A DNA stretch of 64,000 nucleotides from Salminus brasiliensis (Eukaryota > Chordata > Actinopteri > Characiformes > Bryconidae): NCBI RefSeq assembly GCF_030463535.1, contig NC_132891.1, positions 6,295,122-6,359,121 of the forward strand, written 5' to 3'. Below, piece by piece: positions 37,283 through 50,529 of the stretch. Position 1 is the stretch's first letter; each line of letters begins with the position of its first letter. The notes under the pieces were generated by a model. It had not been told where the DNA came from. It made no database searches and worked only from the letters and a program-made list of their open reading frames with translations. The position numbers and the translations under genes were made by a program.

Positions 37283-40200
37283 TCACACCCGTGTTTTCTG
37301 ACACTCGAGCAGAAGAGGGTATATCTGTTCCACAGCTGAGGCGACATTCTGAACATTTGGTCCTGGAGAGATAGGAAGGGTGAGAGAAGGAAAGGGAGGT
37401 GATCAAGAGTCCAAAGCTTACATTTAAAGATGAACATCTAAAAACATTATGCACCCCCCCCCCTCCAAAACGGCACCTTAACAGGAGAACTACGCAGAAA
37501 TTAAGAAAAATTAAGCAAGCATGACATTTACATTACCAGGCTGAAGTTACTGAAATCTGAATTTAATCTGGTCACTAATGTGATCACTGATCTGATTTTT
37601 TCCAAGGCTATGTGGACATGTCAAATCCAATCTTTTCAAATCACATTTTAGTCATTTTGGTCCTGGATCAGATATGTATTTCTTTTTTTTTTGCCTTCAT
37701 GCATGCACTTGCTGTTGTCAGCAACCCCCAGTGGCAAAATAACAATGGAGAAGAACAGCTGTGACAACAGTCAGAAATGTAGCAGTGTGTGCATGCGTGC
37801 AGTTTCATGAGCAGAATTATTCACACTACATATAGGTCCAGGTCACTTATATTTAAGAATGTGAACCGCCAACATAGCCAAATCTGATCTAAGAGAAGTA
37901 TAGGCTATACTATACTGTTTGCATATATATACTATTTTTGCATAGGACATACTGTATGTATCACCATGGATGCAAAACAATGCCAAATTAGGCAGAAACC
38001 TTCTCAAAACTATCAGACAAAAATGTCTCTGCCTTCAGGAAAAGTTTTTATATAACATCTTATGTTACTTATATAACCATCTTAAATAACTTTCAGAAAG
38101 CATTAAATATTTCATATGTCTGATTCCATTCACCACCACTGTGAAGAATTCTTATCAGGTTTCTCAAGAACAGGCTTGAATTATCCAGAACTTTAATAAA
38201 ATTAACAAAACAATCATTTTAAAGCATGTCAGCCTGTGAGCTGCAAAAAAAGAATACTTCATCACGGTAGGCTGTGAGCAGTCTTTAACTGGCTAAATCA
38301 ATGGGTAAGTCTTAAAGTTATGTGGTTAATGCTGTAAGCGCTTTACCCTCCATAGGAAAATACAGCTGCTCAAAAATAAATCCTATGGAATTTTCCATAC
38401 ATTTTAATTACATTTGTAGGCTATGGGAGGACTCTTAACAAGAAGATAAGCCTCTTAGGATATTCTTTATGTCCTGCATTATTATATTGAAATATGAGAA
38501 ATCTCAGGACTTGACTGGATCAACCTTACTTGGAAGGTTTCTCAAATTCCTTGCACAGAGGTCACTGTACTGCCCAGTTCAGTGATTTCTTTTAGGTCAT
38601 TACACATGATTCATTGGGCAGGTTTCCAGTCCTGTTGCTGGAGTATCCACTGGCGACTCTCATTTGACTGCATTTGTGAACTTATGAAATAGAATGAAAT
38701 AAATGTTACACTTCTCTGTAATTCTAATCAAAGTAGATGTAGTCCTAATTTCCATTTTTATATACGTTTATGGATCGTATTGGCTTCAAGCTCAGCCCAT
38801 CCGTTCATGCCTACAATTCTCATTTTGGTGCACCCCGACACAAACATGTAACTCCTAGTACATTAAATCCCACAAACCTAGGTTTACAAGCCCTTCCTGA
38901 GGGCGGCTGTGTTAGAATACAAAATATGCAGTGCTGGAGGTTTTGCAGGACCAGGGTTAGGAACTGTTAAGTTAATTATCAGATTGAATGACAATTCAGT
39001 GTAAGGGAACTAAGCTAAACTAAGCAGAACTGATGATTAGTGGAAGTAAGTTTTTAGACCAACGAAAGCAAACATGAACTTTTAACAGTAAATGCATACC
39101 TGTTACTGTGATACTGCCAGTGGAGAAGACTTGCACTGTGGCCCTGAGGTTTTTGATTCTGTATGAAGCAGCAGGGTGAATCTCGGGCTCATAACTAAAT
39201 AAATACAACAAACACAAAACCTTAAAAAACAACAACATAGAAACTCATTCAGCAACTCACACATTCATACTCCGATGGGCTAGCAACTGGTGTACTCTAT
39301 GGCCTTACAACCACTAGGGGGAGCCGTTACTCTTCTTATACAGTGATCTGCTTCAATGTTCTACTTCAATCTATAAAGATGTGGCTTCCAACCACAGACT
39401 CAGGGACAACATGCACTACGTTTTGCATTTAAGATTGTTAAGATTCAGGAATTAATGCAGAAGACAAACTCCTAAACACACTTCCCTTAGTTTTTTCACT
39501 CTAATAACTAATGTTGCAATTTACACAAGTTCAATAGGCTCTAAAACAGAACTCTGTGGGACTCAAAATGAATAAACAGTAATAAATGTAAAAGTACGAT
39601 AAACAATTATAACTGTAAAAGTAATTAACCTAGGGTTAAAATTGATCATTTGCTTTGCATGTTTTGCGCTTCTGCTTCCTTTGTGCTTTGCTCTGAGTGT
39701 TTGTCAGGTTTTTTTTACAAATTATTACATTATTCTGGTCAAATTAATGCAATGTCACATTATTGATTTTTAATATGTTGCATTGTATATATCGCAATCA
39801 AAATTTACAGCAATACATCAGTTCATTCCCACTTTTCTTTAGTCATGTGGGTGAAAAATGTAGTACCTGGCAATAGGACGGTTGTTCTTAGTGAACTCAA
39901 TGAGACGGATCTGAAAAGGCATGGAGCAGACTGCCAGGACGTTTACAACCTTGAAGTCTGAAAACCTCACCTGTAGGAAAGAAAAACATACACATACCGG
40001 CAGTTTTATACATCAATCAACTCAACATAATATTAGTATGCATGTAACAGCAGCAGTAAACAAAAGAGTAAACCTTGAATCCTATCTTCTGGAGGCAGCG
40101 AGCTAACCTTCTGGCACCAAGTTTAGCTTCATCCTCACTATAGAGAGAAATACAATTGATTAAAAATGAATAATTGATTAAAAATAATAATCTGTAACAT

Positions 40201-41209
40201 TCAAGAAGCAAAAGAGTATTGAATAAACAGCTTTCTGCAAAGACCTTGTTGCTCCAGTGCAAATGATTTTCCCTGATGACCATATGGAGGCAGTGATGCG
40301 TGGTTTTCGTAACTTCATCAGAACTTTCTGAATTGGTAAAAAACACAACCAATGAGCAATGAGGCGGATGATGTGCATTTCTTACCACAATTAAACTAAA
40401 ACAAACATTGAATACCTAGTACAGGTGGTTTAGGAGTTAGCTAGAGATTCACATGATACCACTGTTCCATATTCCAATACTGATACAGACATTATATTAC
40501 AGATACAGAAACATTGATCATCAGCTGAGAATTCCAATATAATTACTTTTAAAAACACTTTAAAATTATAAGGCACCTCAGTTAAGATGACAAAATGAAA
40601 ATAGACTATCATTCTATCTACTCAATTGCTCTACCCCCCCCCACACAACTACTGAACTACTGAACTACACAGCTGTAAATTGGAGGTTTGCTCAGATATT
40701 TGAACCTATTTAAACTCTACTCTACTACTTCAAGCATGTTGGGCTGACTGGACAGCTATCTGTGAAACAGTACAAGTGCAAATGCAACCAGGATGCAATC
40801 TGATCACTTAAAATCATTCAAGGTGGTTTAAGACGCACCGAAGATGAAGGGCAAAGTGCAGTGTTTCTAGATAACATTTATTATAGATAAAAGCTGCACC
40901 ATACAGCTCAAACTGTGTGCTTATGATCAGTTTCTCCTTGTTTTTTTTGTCACAAAATCTCTATGGATAGTATAATTTTTAGGAGATCCTAGCAGTGGAT
41001 TCCTTTATCTTGATGTCACAGGTTGCAAAAGGCTCTAAATTTGACAAGAATTTACGGTAACTCACTCCAACTTCTGGTTTGTAGATGACGTTAGTCCCCT
41101 CTAGGCCGATGGTGCGCAGGTTTAGATGACACCTGGTCCTGAAGACCGAAACCACGTTCGTAATGATGATGTCCAGCGCCACATCGTTACTCTGTTCCAC
41201 AGGTTCCAT
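37283..41209 (-). CDS. tbpl1: TATA-box-binding protein-like 1 (six coding exons, 189 aa)
   Basis: Exons in transcript order: 41209-41066, 40327-40245, 40137-40074, 39970-39867, 39194-39100, 37362-37283. All have GT-AG junctions and the phases agree; human TBPL1 is 186 aa. TBPL1 (TLP/TRF2) is a TBP paralogue that binds TFIIA/TFIIB but not a TATA box, and supports transcription of selected, often TATA-less, genes, including in germ cells. Visible: MEPVEQSNDVALDIIITNV start; first TBP repeat with CHLNLRTIGLEG, MKLRKPRITASIWSSGKIIC and GARRLARCLQKIGF; second repeat with RFSDFKVVNVLAVC, SYEPEIHPAASYRIK, VQVFSTGSITVTG; C-terminus SAVEQIYPLLLEC then KTRV. The tail differs from the mammalian one, but the two-repeat saddle is complete. 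The start lies in an exon opening at 41271 (acceptor CCTTACCAG), leaving 62 nt of UTR with a tiny upstream frame (ATG at 41253, stop at 41242). Confidence 0.95.
37363..39099. other. Last intron of tbpl1
   Basis: About 1.7 kb, AT-rich. Contains a dispersed fragment near 38930-38960 (GTGCTGGAGGTTTTGCAGGA). No exon is recognised. Confidence 0.5.
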
Positions 41210-41895
41210 GAAGTTTCTTTGGACGGAGTAAGCTTAGACTTTTACAAATGCATGTCCCCTTCGAATGCAACCTGGTAAGGAAACAATAAGACTTATGGTT
41301 ACGTATCTACACAGTACGATACTGATGACATGGTAGTTGATGTTCCAAGACTGCGTGTCACCCTGTGAGTGTAGCCTACCAAATTTAGGTGGTAATTTGG
41401 CGTCGGGGAGGCTCTAATGGCTTATGGACGCTGTTGCCATTGCTGTACCTTCTCTGGAGCTGTGTGCTTCCTCGACACTTTCCCAAACAGTACAGAGAAG
41501 AGTTTCAATGCACTGCACTGGACCTCCATACGTTTGCAACCTTCTAACTGCAATCACTTATCACTCTGAGACAACTTGAGACATACTAGAAAGACCTTTT
41601 TCCAAAACATTTGGTTAGTCTCTGAAAAAAAAATCATTGATTATTTTTAGTATTGACACCCCAACCGATTAAATAAATCAGTGACGTAACATTCGGCACT
41701 CTTTTTAAATGCAATAAATCTGAATTTGACTAAAATAAACTGATGGTCAGACAGAGCTGCTTGGGTTCCTCTTACTAGAAGACATGGGTTTGATTCCTGT
41801 GCTCATCCAGAAGTGGGAAACACATCAGTTTACACAATGCATGTCAGTAGTGATTAATTACATTCCCCCATTTAATACCTAGGAAGCACCAAAAT

Positions 41896-42278
41896 ACACT
41901 AAATGGACAAAAGTATTGGGACACCTGTTTATTCCATGTTTCTTCCAAAATCCACTAGATCCTGGCTGCATTCAGCAGCAAGAGCATTAGTAAGGTCAGG
42001 ACGTTGGATGGTCACTACCTCATCTCATCTCAAACGTATTGGATGGAGCACCATCATTTCAGAGAACATAATTCACAGCTCAATGCTGGGGGGCTTTATA
42101 CCCCTCTAGCCCATGCCTGGCATTACGCATGGTGCCTATAGGCTTATGTGCATCATACTCTATTGGCAGGACTTCGCTGCAGGGACATTTGCACATCTGT
42201 ATCAGTTATGGGTGCAGCTTAAAGTAGCTAAATGCATTCATTAAAAAGGGGGTCCACAAACATTTTGACATGCAGTGC
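41896..42278 (-). mobile_element. MITE copy upstream of tbpl1 coding region
   Basis: Starts CACTAAATGGACAAAAGTATT and ends CATTTTGACATGCAGTG; lies in the probable UTR intron of tbpl1. Confidence 0.75.
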
Positions 42279-42299
42279 ATCCAATCTCACTTAGGCGAT

Positions 42300-42960
42300 A
42301 GCTATCTAGCATAGCTAAGCTAGCTGCTAACGCTAGTACAGCTAGCTAACTGACCAAATGTCACCAATTCCTGAATTCCTAAATATTAGCTAGCCAACAC
42401 TCTACATTTCCAGCTTACGAGAAATGCTCGTGGAAATGTCTGAAAGGGATTTACTGAACATCAGCAACTCTTAGCTAGAGAAGTTAGCTAGTGAGGCTAG
42501 CTAGCCAAGTAAGCAGCCCTGTTTACCTTAACGACAGCTGCGCTGCGCTAGTTAAGCTAAGCTAACTGCGCTATTTAGCTGCGCATTGTCTTTCCTCTCT
42601 TTTTTATGTAACTCAGACCGTATTTCGTGCAAACTTTACAGCTGCAGACATTAAGAATTGTCGCCTGCATGTCCCCTTAGGTCTCCAGTTTGTGAAAGCC
42701 AGCAGCAAGCCACTCTAGCGCCGCGTTAACTGAGCATCTCTCCAACACAGATGACATCAGCTAGCATGAACCAGCTCGCCAGAAATGAAGCACTTACTTG
42801 GGAAACGAGATTCGTTAAAGCGTTTTGAGATTTAGTGATATCTGTAACGTTACTGAAACTGTAGTTTGGCCTTCTTACTTGCGGGATTTAGGAAAACCAG
42901 GCATAAAGCTAAACAAAAGGCTCCGGAGTCAACACACACACACACACACACACACCCGGC
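42300..42960 (-). promoter_or_regulatory. tbpl1: Probable tbpl1 promoter and untranslated first exon
   Basis: On the minus strand two donors, CCCAA|GTAAGTG (exon end 42798) and GCAA|GTAAGAAG near 42880, could splice to the acceptor at 41272-41273. The area is flanked by AGCTAGCTAA-rich sequence (42300-42520). The start site and which donor is used are inferred. Confidence 0.4.
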
Positions 42961-43157
42961 TACTGTTGTCATCACCGTCATGTCCTGTTATGGTGTGGGG
43001 GAAGTGTGGCACACTGCCATTACAGCGCCACACGGTGGTCTCGGAGGGTCCAGGGCCTGTGAAAAAGTACATGTCCCTTTCCCAATTTTTTTCCCCCCCC
43101 AAATGTTTTACAACAGCATACAGCTTTTAAATAACCGTGCCATATTTTTTTGGAAAA

Positions 43158-43755
43158 ATATATGGACAAAAGTATTGAGACACCTGCTCTTTCATGTGTG
43201 CTTCTTGTGGTTGGTGTGGCGCAACAGATAACACCACTACCTGCCAGTGCGCTACCACACCATGTGGGAGACTGGGGTTCGATTCCCGGGCTGGGTGGCT
43301 ATGCTGCCCTACACCAATAAGAGTCCTTGGGCAAGACTCCTAACACTACGTTTGCCCCCCTCTGTAATACGTGTAACCTTGTAAGTCGCTCCGGATAAGA
43401 GTGTCTGCTAAATGCCGCTAATGTAAATGTTCTCAAATCAAGGGTTTTAAAGGAGTTGATCCTGATTTTGTTGGAGTAACTACTGCAGTTGGAGTCTCTA
43501 CTGTCCATGGAAGAAGACTTTCTACTAGATTTTGGAGGAGCACTGCTGTGGGGATTTGATTGCATTTAGCAACAAGAGCATTGGTGAAGTCAGGGTGTTG
43601 GATGGTCCAAAAGAATAGGAGGGAGCACCATGTCTACGGCTTCACAGCTCAATGCTGGGGGGCTTTTTACCCATCATAGCCTGACATTAGGCTTGGTGCC
43701 AACAGGTTTATGTTTATCTATTCTTACTGGCAGTACTTCAGCCACCTAATGGGAA
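43158..43755 (-). mobile_element. MITE copy interrupted by a SINE
   Basis: Opens TATATGGACAAAAGTATTGAG, breaks at about 43208, resumes after about 43430 with CAAATCAAGGGTTTTAAAGG and runs to about 43755. Confidence 0.75.
43209..43430 (+). mobile_element. tRNA-derived SINE (V-SINE-like tail) nested in a MITE
   Basis: A box TGGTGTGGCGCAACAGATAA, B box GGGTTCGATTCCCGGG, and tail GTCGCTCCGGATAAGAGTG then TCTGCTAAATGCCGC. The tail matches the conserved domain of fish V-SINEs. Related copies at 49409-49623 (minus) and 6690-6800. Confidence 0.8.
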
Positions 43756-43774
43756 ATTTCAGTCCATGGAATGG

Positions 43775-44010
43775 GAGGCGCCGCACCCAATGCCAAGCAT
43801 CAGCTAGAGGGCGTGAAGCCCCTCAGCATTGAGCTGTGGAGCAGTGGAGTGATGGAGCTCCATCCTATACCTTTGAGAAAGCTGAAGTGGCATTTGTGAT
43901 CCAGTACTAATCAAATAATAAATGCAGTCAAATCCTCACAGCAATGTTCCAATGTCTAGTCTAAAGTCATCCCAGAATAGTGGAGACTGTTACTGTATAG
44001 TATAGTGTAT
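43775..44010 (+). mobile_element. MITE fragment, diverged subfamily
   Basis: CAAGCATCAGCTAGAGGG to TAGTATAGTGTAT. Shares its altered interior with 60240-60575. Confidence 0.6.
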
Positions 44011-44014
44011 AATA

Positions 44015-44063
44015 TGTGTATATATATATATAGATAGATAGATAGATAGATAGATATATATAG

Positions 44064-44107
<44 letters not shown>
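44015..44107 (+). repeat. Compound (TA)n(GATA)n(GA)n microsatellite
   Basis: TA, GATA and GA blocks in sequence. Confidence 0.95.
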
Positions 44108-47100
44108 GTAAACAGACTGCAGCATATCTGTTGTCTTTCTTTATTGTTCAGTCCACAGGACTGAAGCTGACCAGGTAATATTTTGGTGATGGATCATTCA
44201 CAGAACCCACATATCCAGCCAAGAGGGTCTCTGTGGTCCGAAACGGACTATTTATTAGACTAGATGATAGCTAGCTCAAATTCTGCTTTAATGTTTCTAT
44301 TGATGGGGTTTTAAGAAGAACCCAAAGCAGGATTTTTTAGTTAGCCGAACACCTCAGCCAAAAGCTAGGCCTGTAAGAGGTCAGGAACATTCCTGTTGGA
44401 CGTTCCTCACTTTTGGCTCATGTTTTTCCGTAAATCTTTGTAAGATTTACTGCTTTCTAAAATATCTTCCTGGAGTGCGATGGAAAGGATTTGTCTTGTT
44501 GCTTGATTACATAATGCACACTCAGTGCACAAGCTATTAGGAGTGTGACAATGCATCATTACAATGTAAAATCATCATGCAAAAACGTGGAGAATAGGCA
44601 TTCTATATCAAATGCTGCCGTTTACACTGCACTGTAACAAACGTCTGAAGTTTTCACAGCTTAACTGCAGTATAATGAAACTACTGCTACTGTAGAACCT
44701 GAATACAACACATTACTGCAGATCTTTAAAGCATCATGGTCAAAATCCAGTGGCAGATGAATTCTAGAGAACACTTATTTTGTCCTGTAAATCACAGTAC
44801 AGTCATTCTGAGCATGATTTGTTTTCAGCAGAACGATAATCCATCTTTGCAAATGGTCATTTTTCATTTTTTTGCCAACTACATTAACTTAGATGATATG
44901 TAGAGACAGGCTCCCATTCTTTAAGATAAACAGGCATGAAACACACTGCTTTTCTTTTTATGGCTGGCTTGTGAATCATTTGAACATTGTATATATTTCT
45001 GTATTTATTTTTTTTGCAAAAAGTGTATTTTTTTTGTGAAAATGTTATTGGGTTATTGGGATGAAGAGATGACCAATGATCAGCTAGAGATAGCTTTTAG
45101 CTTAGCATTTGTACTGCTTTCCTGAGCAACGCTTTCCTAGGGAAGATTTCTCCAGTGGTGTTTCTCAGAGCAGTGCCTCCCTAGCAGGCCTTTCCCTAGC
45201 AGTGCTTCCCCCAAGCTAGCGTATACCCACTCACCTACCCATCATTTAGTATAGATAACTAGCAGTCTGGTGGTGATGTGCTGCCCTCCAGTGTTTTTTG
45301 AAGCACAATCGTAGCAAAGATTGTCTCAGAAAACTGAATACAAATATCAGCAACACCATATTCTCCGCTATTGCCGCTACGTTTGACCGTATCCCGGCTT
45401 TCAGGCTTGATAGGCTTTCACTGGTGTTACAGGTGTACATACATTTTGAAACTGATCCATAACTGTAAGATGACAGACTTTCTTTTCATTGAAGACACAG
45501 CGGTGTCTATAGAGGTTTGAGGATCACGGCTCGGCACTTCCATGTACCAAACTCTCATTATTCAGCTGTAAAAAGCAATGTTAGAATACCCAGTATAATA
45601 AACTGAGACACGGGCTGAGTGAATCAGCTGCAGGCTGTGGCTGTACCCCTACTGGCTGCAGATGTGTCTGAGAATAACAGGCTGTATGTAAAAGATTGTA
45701 CTTTTGCTATGAATCCACAGATTCGGGAAGCGTCCAGCACAGCACTTAATGAGGTTTGTGTTTGACACCCTTCCTGCGAACGTCTGTATCTGCAAGACAC
45801 TCTTTATTCACGGCTTTCTACGGCTGTGTTTATTTTGTCCTGTCTCAGGTCCAGTTTTGGAGGTCAGCAGCTTTTTGTCCAAAGTGGACACATCTGGACT
45901 GACTGCATTGTTTGTGGTTTGCGGTTTCTGGAAAGGTGACAGCGGGATCTAAGCAGTGGCCCTGACACGGCCGAGCGGAGAGACTGGTGCTGAGGGCTCT
46001 CAGCTGTTGTAGTGGACCATGAATGAGAGCCTAGGAAGAGTTTACTGAATGAACTCTGCCTGCCCGAGCTCATGCGTCTAGGCTCATGGATTATCTTTTA
46101 AACAGATGGTGGGGATGTTATCAGCACGGTGCCGGAGAGATTTCAGGATTTTGCTTTTATTTGTCTTGTCATTTGTTATTCGAACGTGTTTATGGAGACA
46201 TCTGAAGTTCACTCATTTCTTTGCTATCGTTGGAAACACTTATATCTCTGAAATGGCGACTAAATGAAGCGTCTCAACTTTTATTTGACCAGTAATTTGA
46301 GAGATACTGTTGGCTATCTCTACTGGCCATTAACTGTTTACACAAATCAATTTATTGAGTGTATTTTGAGGTATAAATATTACATTTTGATTGGGGTGAA
46401 TGTTAAAGGCCTATTTACCACCCTGTTATTATACAGACAAGCTTTGCTTTTATTGGCTGGTTTATACTCACAGAAGCTGCACATGGCATAGTTTTAACAC
46501 TGTAACAAAAACAGGATAGTGCTGCTGTCCTCTTGTTGTGTCCTCTGGCTGTCAGCAAGCTGGAGAGATTGTTGCCGGTTAGCTTTTAGCCTTGCCACCC
46601 TTGCTTTACCAGGTTTATCTTTCTCAAGTCCTACCGGTAAAAACAAAAACACCACCAGTTTGGTTTAGCTGAGGTAGTCCAGTTTGTTTTATGAGGAAGC
46701 GGACGACGGATAGAAGGGATGGTAAAAGCTAGTGTTGGCTAATGTTAGCTTTTATCATAGCGTGAATCCCTGTTTGCTCCCCTGGCTTTCCCTGTAATCA
46801 GCGAGTTTGACCTTCCCATTTTGCAGACACTGGCAGAGGAAAAACTGCAGTCATCAGGTCTGGTTCCTGTAGCAACCCGTATTCCCATAACTAGCAGAGT
46901 CTGGAAGCGATGAGCCGCTCTCCAGTATCAACAACGCCACATTCCCCTGACGTCGCCGGCGGGTTTTACTGTTACAGCTTTGACTAGGGCTTGCTCAAGT
47001 GAGTTGGGTGTATGTACATTTTGGGGACATTACGTAACAGTTTTAGGGTTTTGGAATTGCACCATTTTCCAGCTCTGGAAGATTTGGTTATGCATCATGT

Positions 47101-47161
47101 TCTTTTGACAGTGTCCTAAACTCACATTTGGTGTAAAGCAAGATTAACTACGAAATACCTT

Positions 47162-47162
<1 letters not shown>
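44108..47162. other. Intergenic, no gene or strong element seen
   Basis: About 3 kb of mostly unique sequence, one of the least repetitive stretches right of tbpl1. Short open frames show no family resemblance. Confidence 0.4.
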
Positions 47163-47229
<67 letters not shown>

Positions 47230-47240
47230 CCTCTCTCTCT
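47163..47240 (+). repeat. (CT)n microsatellite
   Basis: Near-perfect CT for about 75 bp. Confidence 0.95.
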
Positions 47241-47739
47241 TCCTCCACTGGACATTTCCCAAACACAACAGCACAATAGCTTTGGAGTGATTCAGTGCTG
47301 TTGTTTGGGTCCTCCTTGGTTACCAGATAGGCTTTGTGAAATCTCAAGGGCCACTCTGGCAGAAATACACTGATGTAAATAAAATAAATTCTGCTTGGAA
47401 AGCCCTGTAGAGATGTCCCGAGCTGTTTACTATAAAGCCCGAGATTTAAAGCAGGTTAGTCCAGTGTCGGACCACAAGCGATGTCCCCCCTCCGACCCCC
47501 GCCCTCCTCCTCCCCGCCGCTGCAGGCTTCAGAGTCTTAAGTGTGTTTATAGACTATAAAATAGAACTTAACGTCATTGAAATTCTCTTCCTGAGAGAAA
47601 TAATGCAGTGTTCATTAAGATAGAAGATACATAAACAGGCAGCAGAGAGAGTAAACACATTCTCCATCACTCCCTCTGCTCCTGAGAGAGTTCAGCCCGA
47701 CCACAGAGCTTCTACACTCCTCTGTTCTTCTCTCGTTTC

Positions 47740-48330
47740 CTTCTCATGTCTCTTCTTGTCTTATTCTGTCCTTTACTCTCCTCTTCTATTCTCCTCTCAT
47801 CCCATCTCATTTCTGTTCTCTTCTCTTCTGTCCTCTTCTCTTCTCATCTCATCTCATTTCTCCTCTTCTCTTGTGTCCTCCTCTCATCTCTTTAATTCTA
47901 TTCTTATCTCATCTCATTTCTCCTCTTCTCTTCTGTCCTGTTCTCTTCTCATTTCTCCTTTTCTCTTCTGTCCTCTTCTCATCTCATTTCTTCTCTTCTC
48001 TTCTGTCCTCTTCTCCTCTCATTTCTTCTCTTCTCTTCTGTCCTCTTCTCATCTTTTTAATTCTATTCTTATCTCATCTAATTTCTCCTCTTCTAGTCTC
48101 TTCTGTTCTGTCCTCTTCTCATCTACTCATTTTTCTTCTTTTCTCATTTCTACTTTTCTCTTCTACTTTCTTCTCATCTAATCTCACCTCATTTCATTTC
48201 TCCTCTTCTAGTCTCTTCTGTTTTGTCCTCTTCTAATCATTTTTCTTCTTTTCTCATTTCTACTCTTCTCATCTAATCTCACCTCACCTCACCTCATCTC
48301 TTATTTCTTTCTTTCTTTCTCTTGTTTTAT
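47740..48330 (+). repeat. C/T-rich minisatellite-like tract
   Basis: Imperfect recurrence of TTCTCTTCTGTCCTCTTCTC and ATCTCATTTCTCCTC for nearly 600 bp. Long open frames across it are compositional. Confidence 0.85.
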
Positions 48331-48984
48331 CTTCTTTACTCTTTTGGCTGTCCCTACTGACCTTTTCCTGTTTTATTTCTTCTCCTCTCTTTCCTACAGG
48401 AAAAGGACAGCTTTTCCTCTAATACTAGCATTCTCAGTTAGCAGATCTACACTAAAGATCAATCCGAGGAAGTTCTTGAGATCCTACCAGACAATATGAA
48501 TGCAAAACAAGAGTTATTGGCTTCATTCTGTTCTGTGTCCATATTGTCCTTGTAAAGAGAAGGCCACGGGTCATCCAGGGATTTGGGAATAGCGGGTTAG
48601 CAGGCCTGGGTTTGTAAGTGAGTGTTTAGGGTTAGCAAAGGGGCGCTAGGCAAACACGTGCTTGGCTTTGCTCGGGCAGGAGGGCCTGAGTTTCCGGAGC
48701 CCTTCAGAGCCCTTATAAAAGTGAAATCAAACGCATCTGGACGCCTCGTTGTCTGGTGTGAGAGCGGAGACATTTAGATGCCATGTCGTATTAAAGGTTG
48801 TTTGCTTCGCTGGACGCATTTCTGAGGTAATGGGGGTGATTTGTAAACAGGGTGGGGCAGAGCACGACCCAGCCATGGTGTTTACGTTGGGCCGACATCA
48901 CAGGGGCCAAACACTGGGAACTCAGCACCAAAACGTAATAGAAAGGTGCTGCTTCAGATCCTTTGTGTATAGGTACACAGTAAA
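48331..48984. other. Intergenic, no gene seen
   Basis: Moderate GC; no exon or element recognised. Confidence 0.4.
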
Positions 48985-49715
48985 AAACGAGTAGTTCTGT
49001 AAGAACGTTTAGGAGTCATTCATGCAAAATCTGGTTCCTCAAAATACTCATTTGAATTAGTTCCTAAAGGATCTCTAAGAGGAACACTCACTGTTAAAAT
49101 GAGAAGGTCCTCGGCGGAAGGAACTTGGAGGTTCTTCAAAGAACCTTTAAGAAAAGATTTATAGAGAAACTCATTCTAAGGAATTACAGCCTTTTCATAG
49201 AGGTAAAGTTTATTTCAGGCGAGATGTTCCTCATAGTTGGATCCAAATATAGTTGCCTAATTATTCTCTAAGAACTTTATTTCAAACGTGTTCTTTGAGG
49301 AACCAAATTTTATATTAAAGAATCCCAAAGGTTCTTACAGGTACATCTAATCGCATCATGGAGTGTTTTCTTAAAGTAGCCCCTAAGTTCTTGGAGTAAG
49401 CTAGGCGTTTACATTTACAGCATTTAGCTGATGCTCTTATCCAGAGCGACTCACAAGGTAACTGGTATTTCAGAGGTGGGCCAATGCAGTGTTGGGAGTC
49501 TTGCCCAAGGACTCTTATTGGTGTAGCCGGCATAGTCACCCAGACCAGGAATCAAACCCCAGTCTTCCATGTGATGTGGTAGCTAAGTGGCACATAGTGG
49601 TGTTATCTGTTGCGCCACACCAGTTCTTGAACCCTACCTCTTTGCAAAAACTTTTAAAGCATCTTAAGAACCTTCAAAAGTTCCTCCAGGATCCTGTCCT
49701 TTTAACAGTGAGATG
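48985..49715. repeat. Dispersed GGTTCTT/AAGAACC element, split by a SINE
   Basis: Repeated AAGAACCTT and GGTTCTT motifs either side of the SINE at 49409-49623, e.g. CACTGTTAAAATGAGAAGG on the left and CTTTTAACAGTGAGATG at the right end, an inverted pair. Confidence 0.5.
49409..49623 (-). mobile_element. V-SINE-like SINE, nested
   Basis: Minus strand: head GGTGTGGCGCAACAGATAAC, B box GGGGTTTGATTCCTGG, tail TCGCTCTGGATAAGAGCATC then AGCTAAATGCTG. Same family and order as 43209-43430, opposite orientation. Confidence 0.75.
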
Positions 49716-50470
49716 TTCATGTAGTCTTTATAAAAAAATGCAGGAGATTATTACACTTTAAAGGTATCTAAGCAAAGGCTTTTTGAGTAGTGTAGAACGT
49801 AGCAAGCCTTAGATCACATGATTCTCTTACCAGTTTGCACGGGTGGCCGTGGACTAGAGAAATGACTGGCCCTACGGTTGGTCCGATCATGACACACCTT
49901 TTCAGGGTTGCTTTCAACATTCTGAAATGTCAAATCCAAAGTCCCCTCTCCCGGGACTGTCTGGTGTGTTTGCACTCCCAGATCATCTGGGTGGCACTGA
50001 GTTTTCAGCCCTCATTAGGTAGACTGTTTCAGTGCCGCTTCTAATAACGGTAGTCATGTAAAGTTTCTTCACATAACTGTGAAGAAACGTAGTTGATGTG
50101 GCCAGTACTTTGCTGTCTGGGACGCATCAACGTCCAATAAATAATTGAATTCCTAATCAGTAACGACTGCATTAAAGTGCAAGACACATTAGCAGTAAAC
50201 TGCTGCCAAGTTACATAGCTGTTAAAGATCCATAAATATCGCAAAGGCTTTACAGGCTCGACAGGAGTCAGTTGGTGTGTGTGTATATCAAGTATTTGAC
50301 CGTGGTTTTGAACAAGACTCGTCTAATCAGATTTTAGAGCCAGAACTGTCAGTTTTGCAAAACTCTACTATCCTAGCATTGACTTTCTATTGAGTTTGGA
50401 AAACAAGCCATTAGTAGAGGAAAACTGGACTGTCTCAGGATTCCAGGCTGTAGTGGAAAAGGGGGAAGAG
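49716..50470. other. Intergenic, no gene seen
   Basis: No element or exon recognised. Confidence 0.4.
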
Positions 50471-50529
50471 TTCAGGGGAGGTCATTCTGTTTCAGAGCTC
50501 TGCATCTTGTCTTTATTACATCTGGGAAA

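Noticed and set aside
42825..43231. Overlapping 101- and 121-codon frames upstream of tbpl1
   Set aside because: Cross a CA microsatellite and MITE/SINE sequence; no coding signature.
43209..43290. Possible tRNA gene
   Set aside because: Has A and B boxes but no clean cloverleaf, carries a SINE body and tail, and has sister copies at 49409 and 6690.
47756..48236. Two Ser/Leu/Phe-rich frames over 120 codons
   Set aside because: Compositional product of a CT-rich minisatellite.
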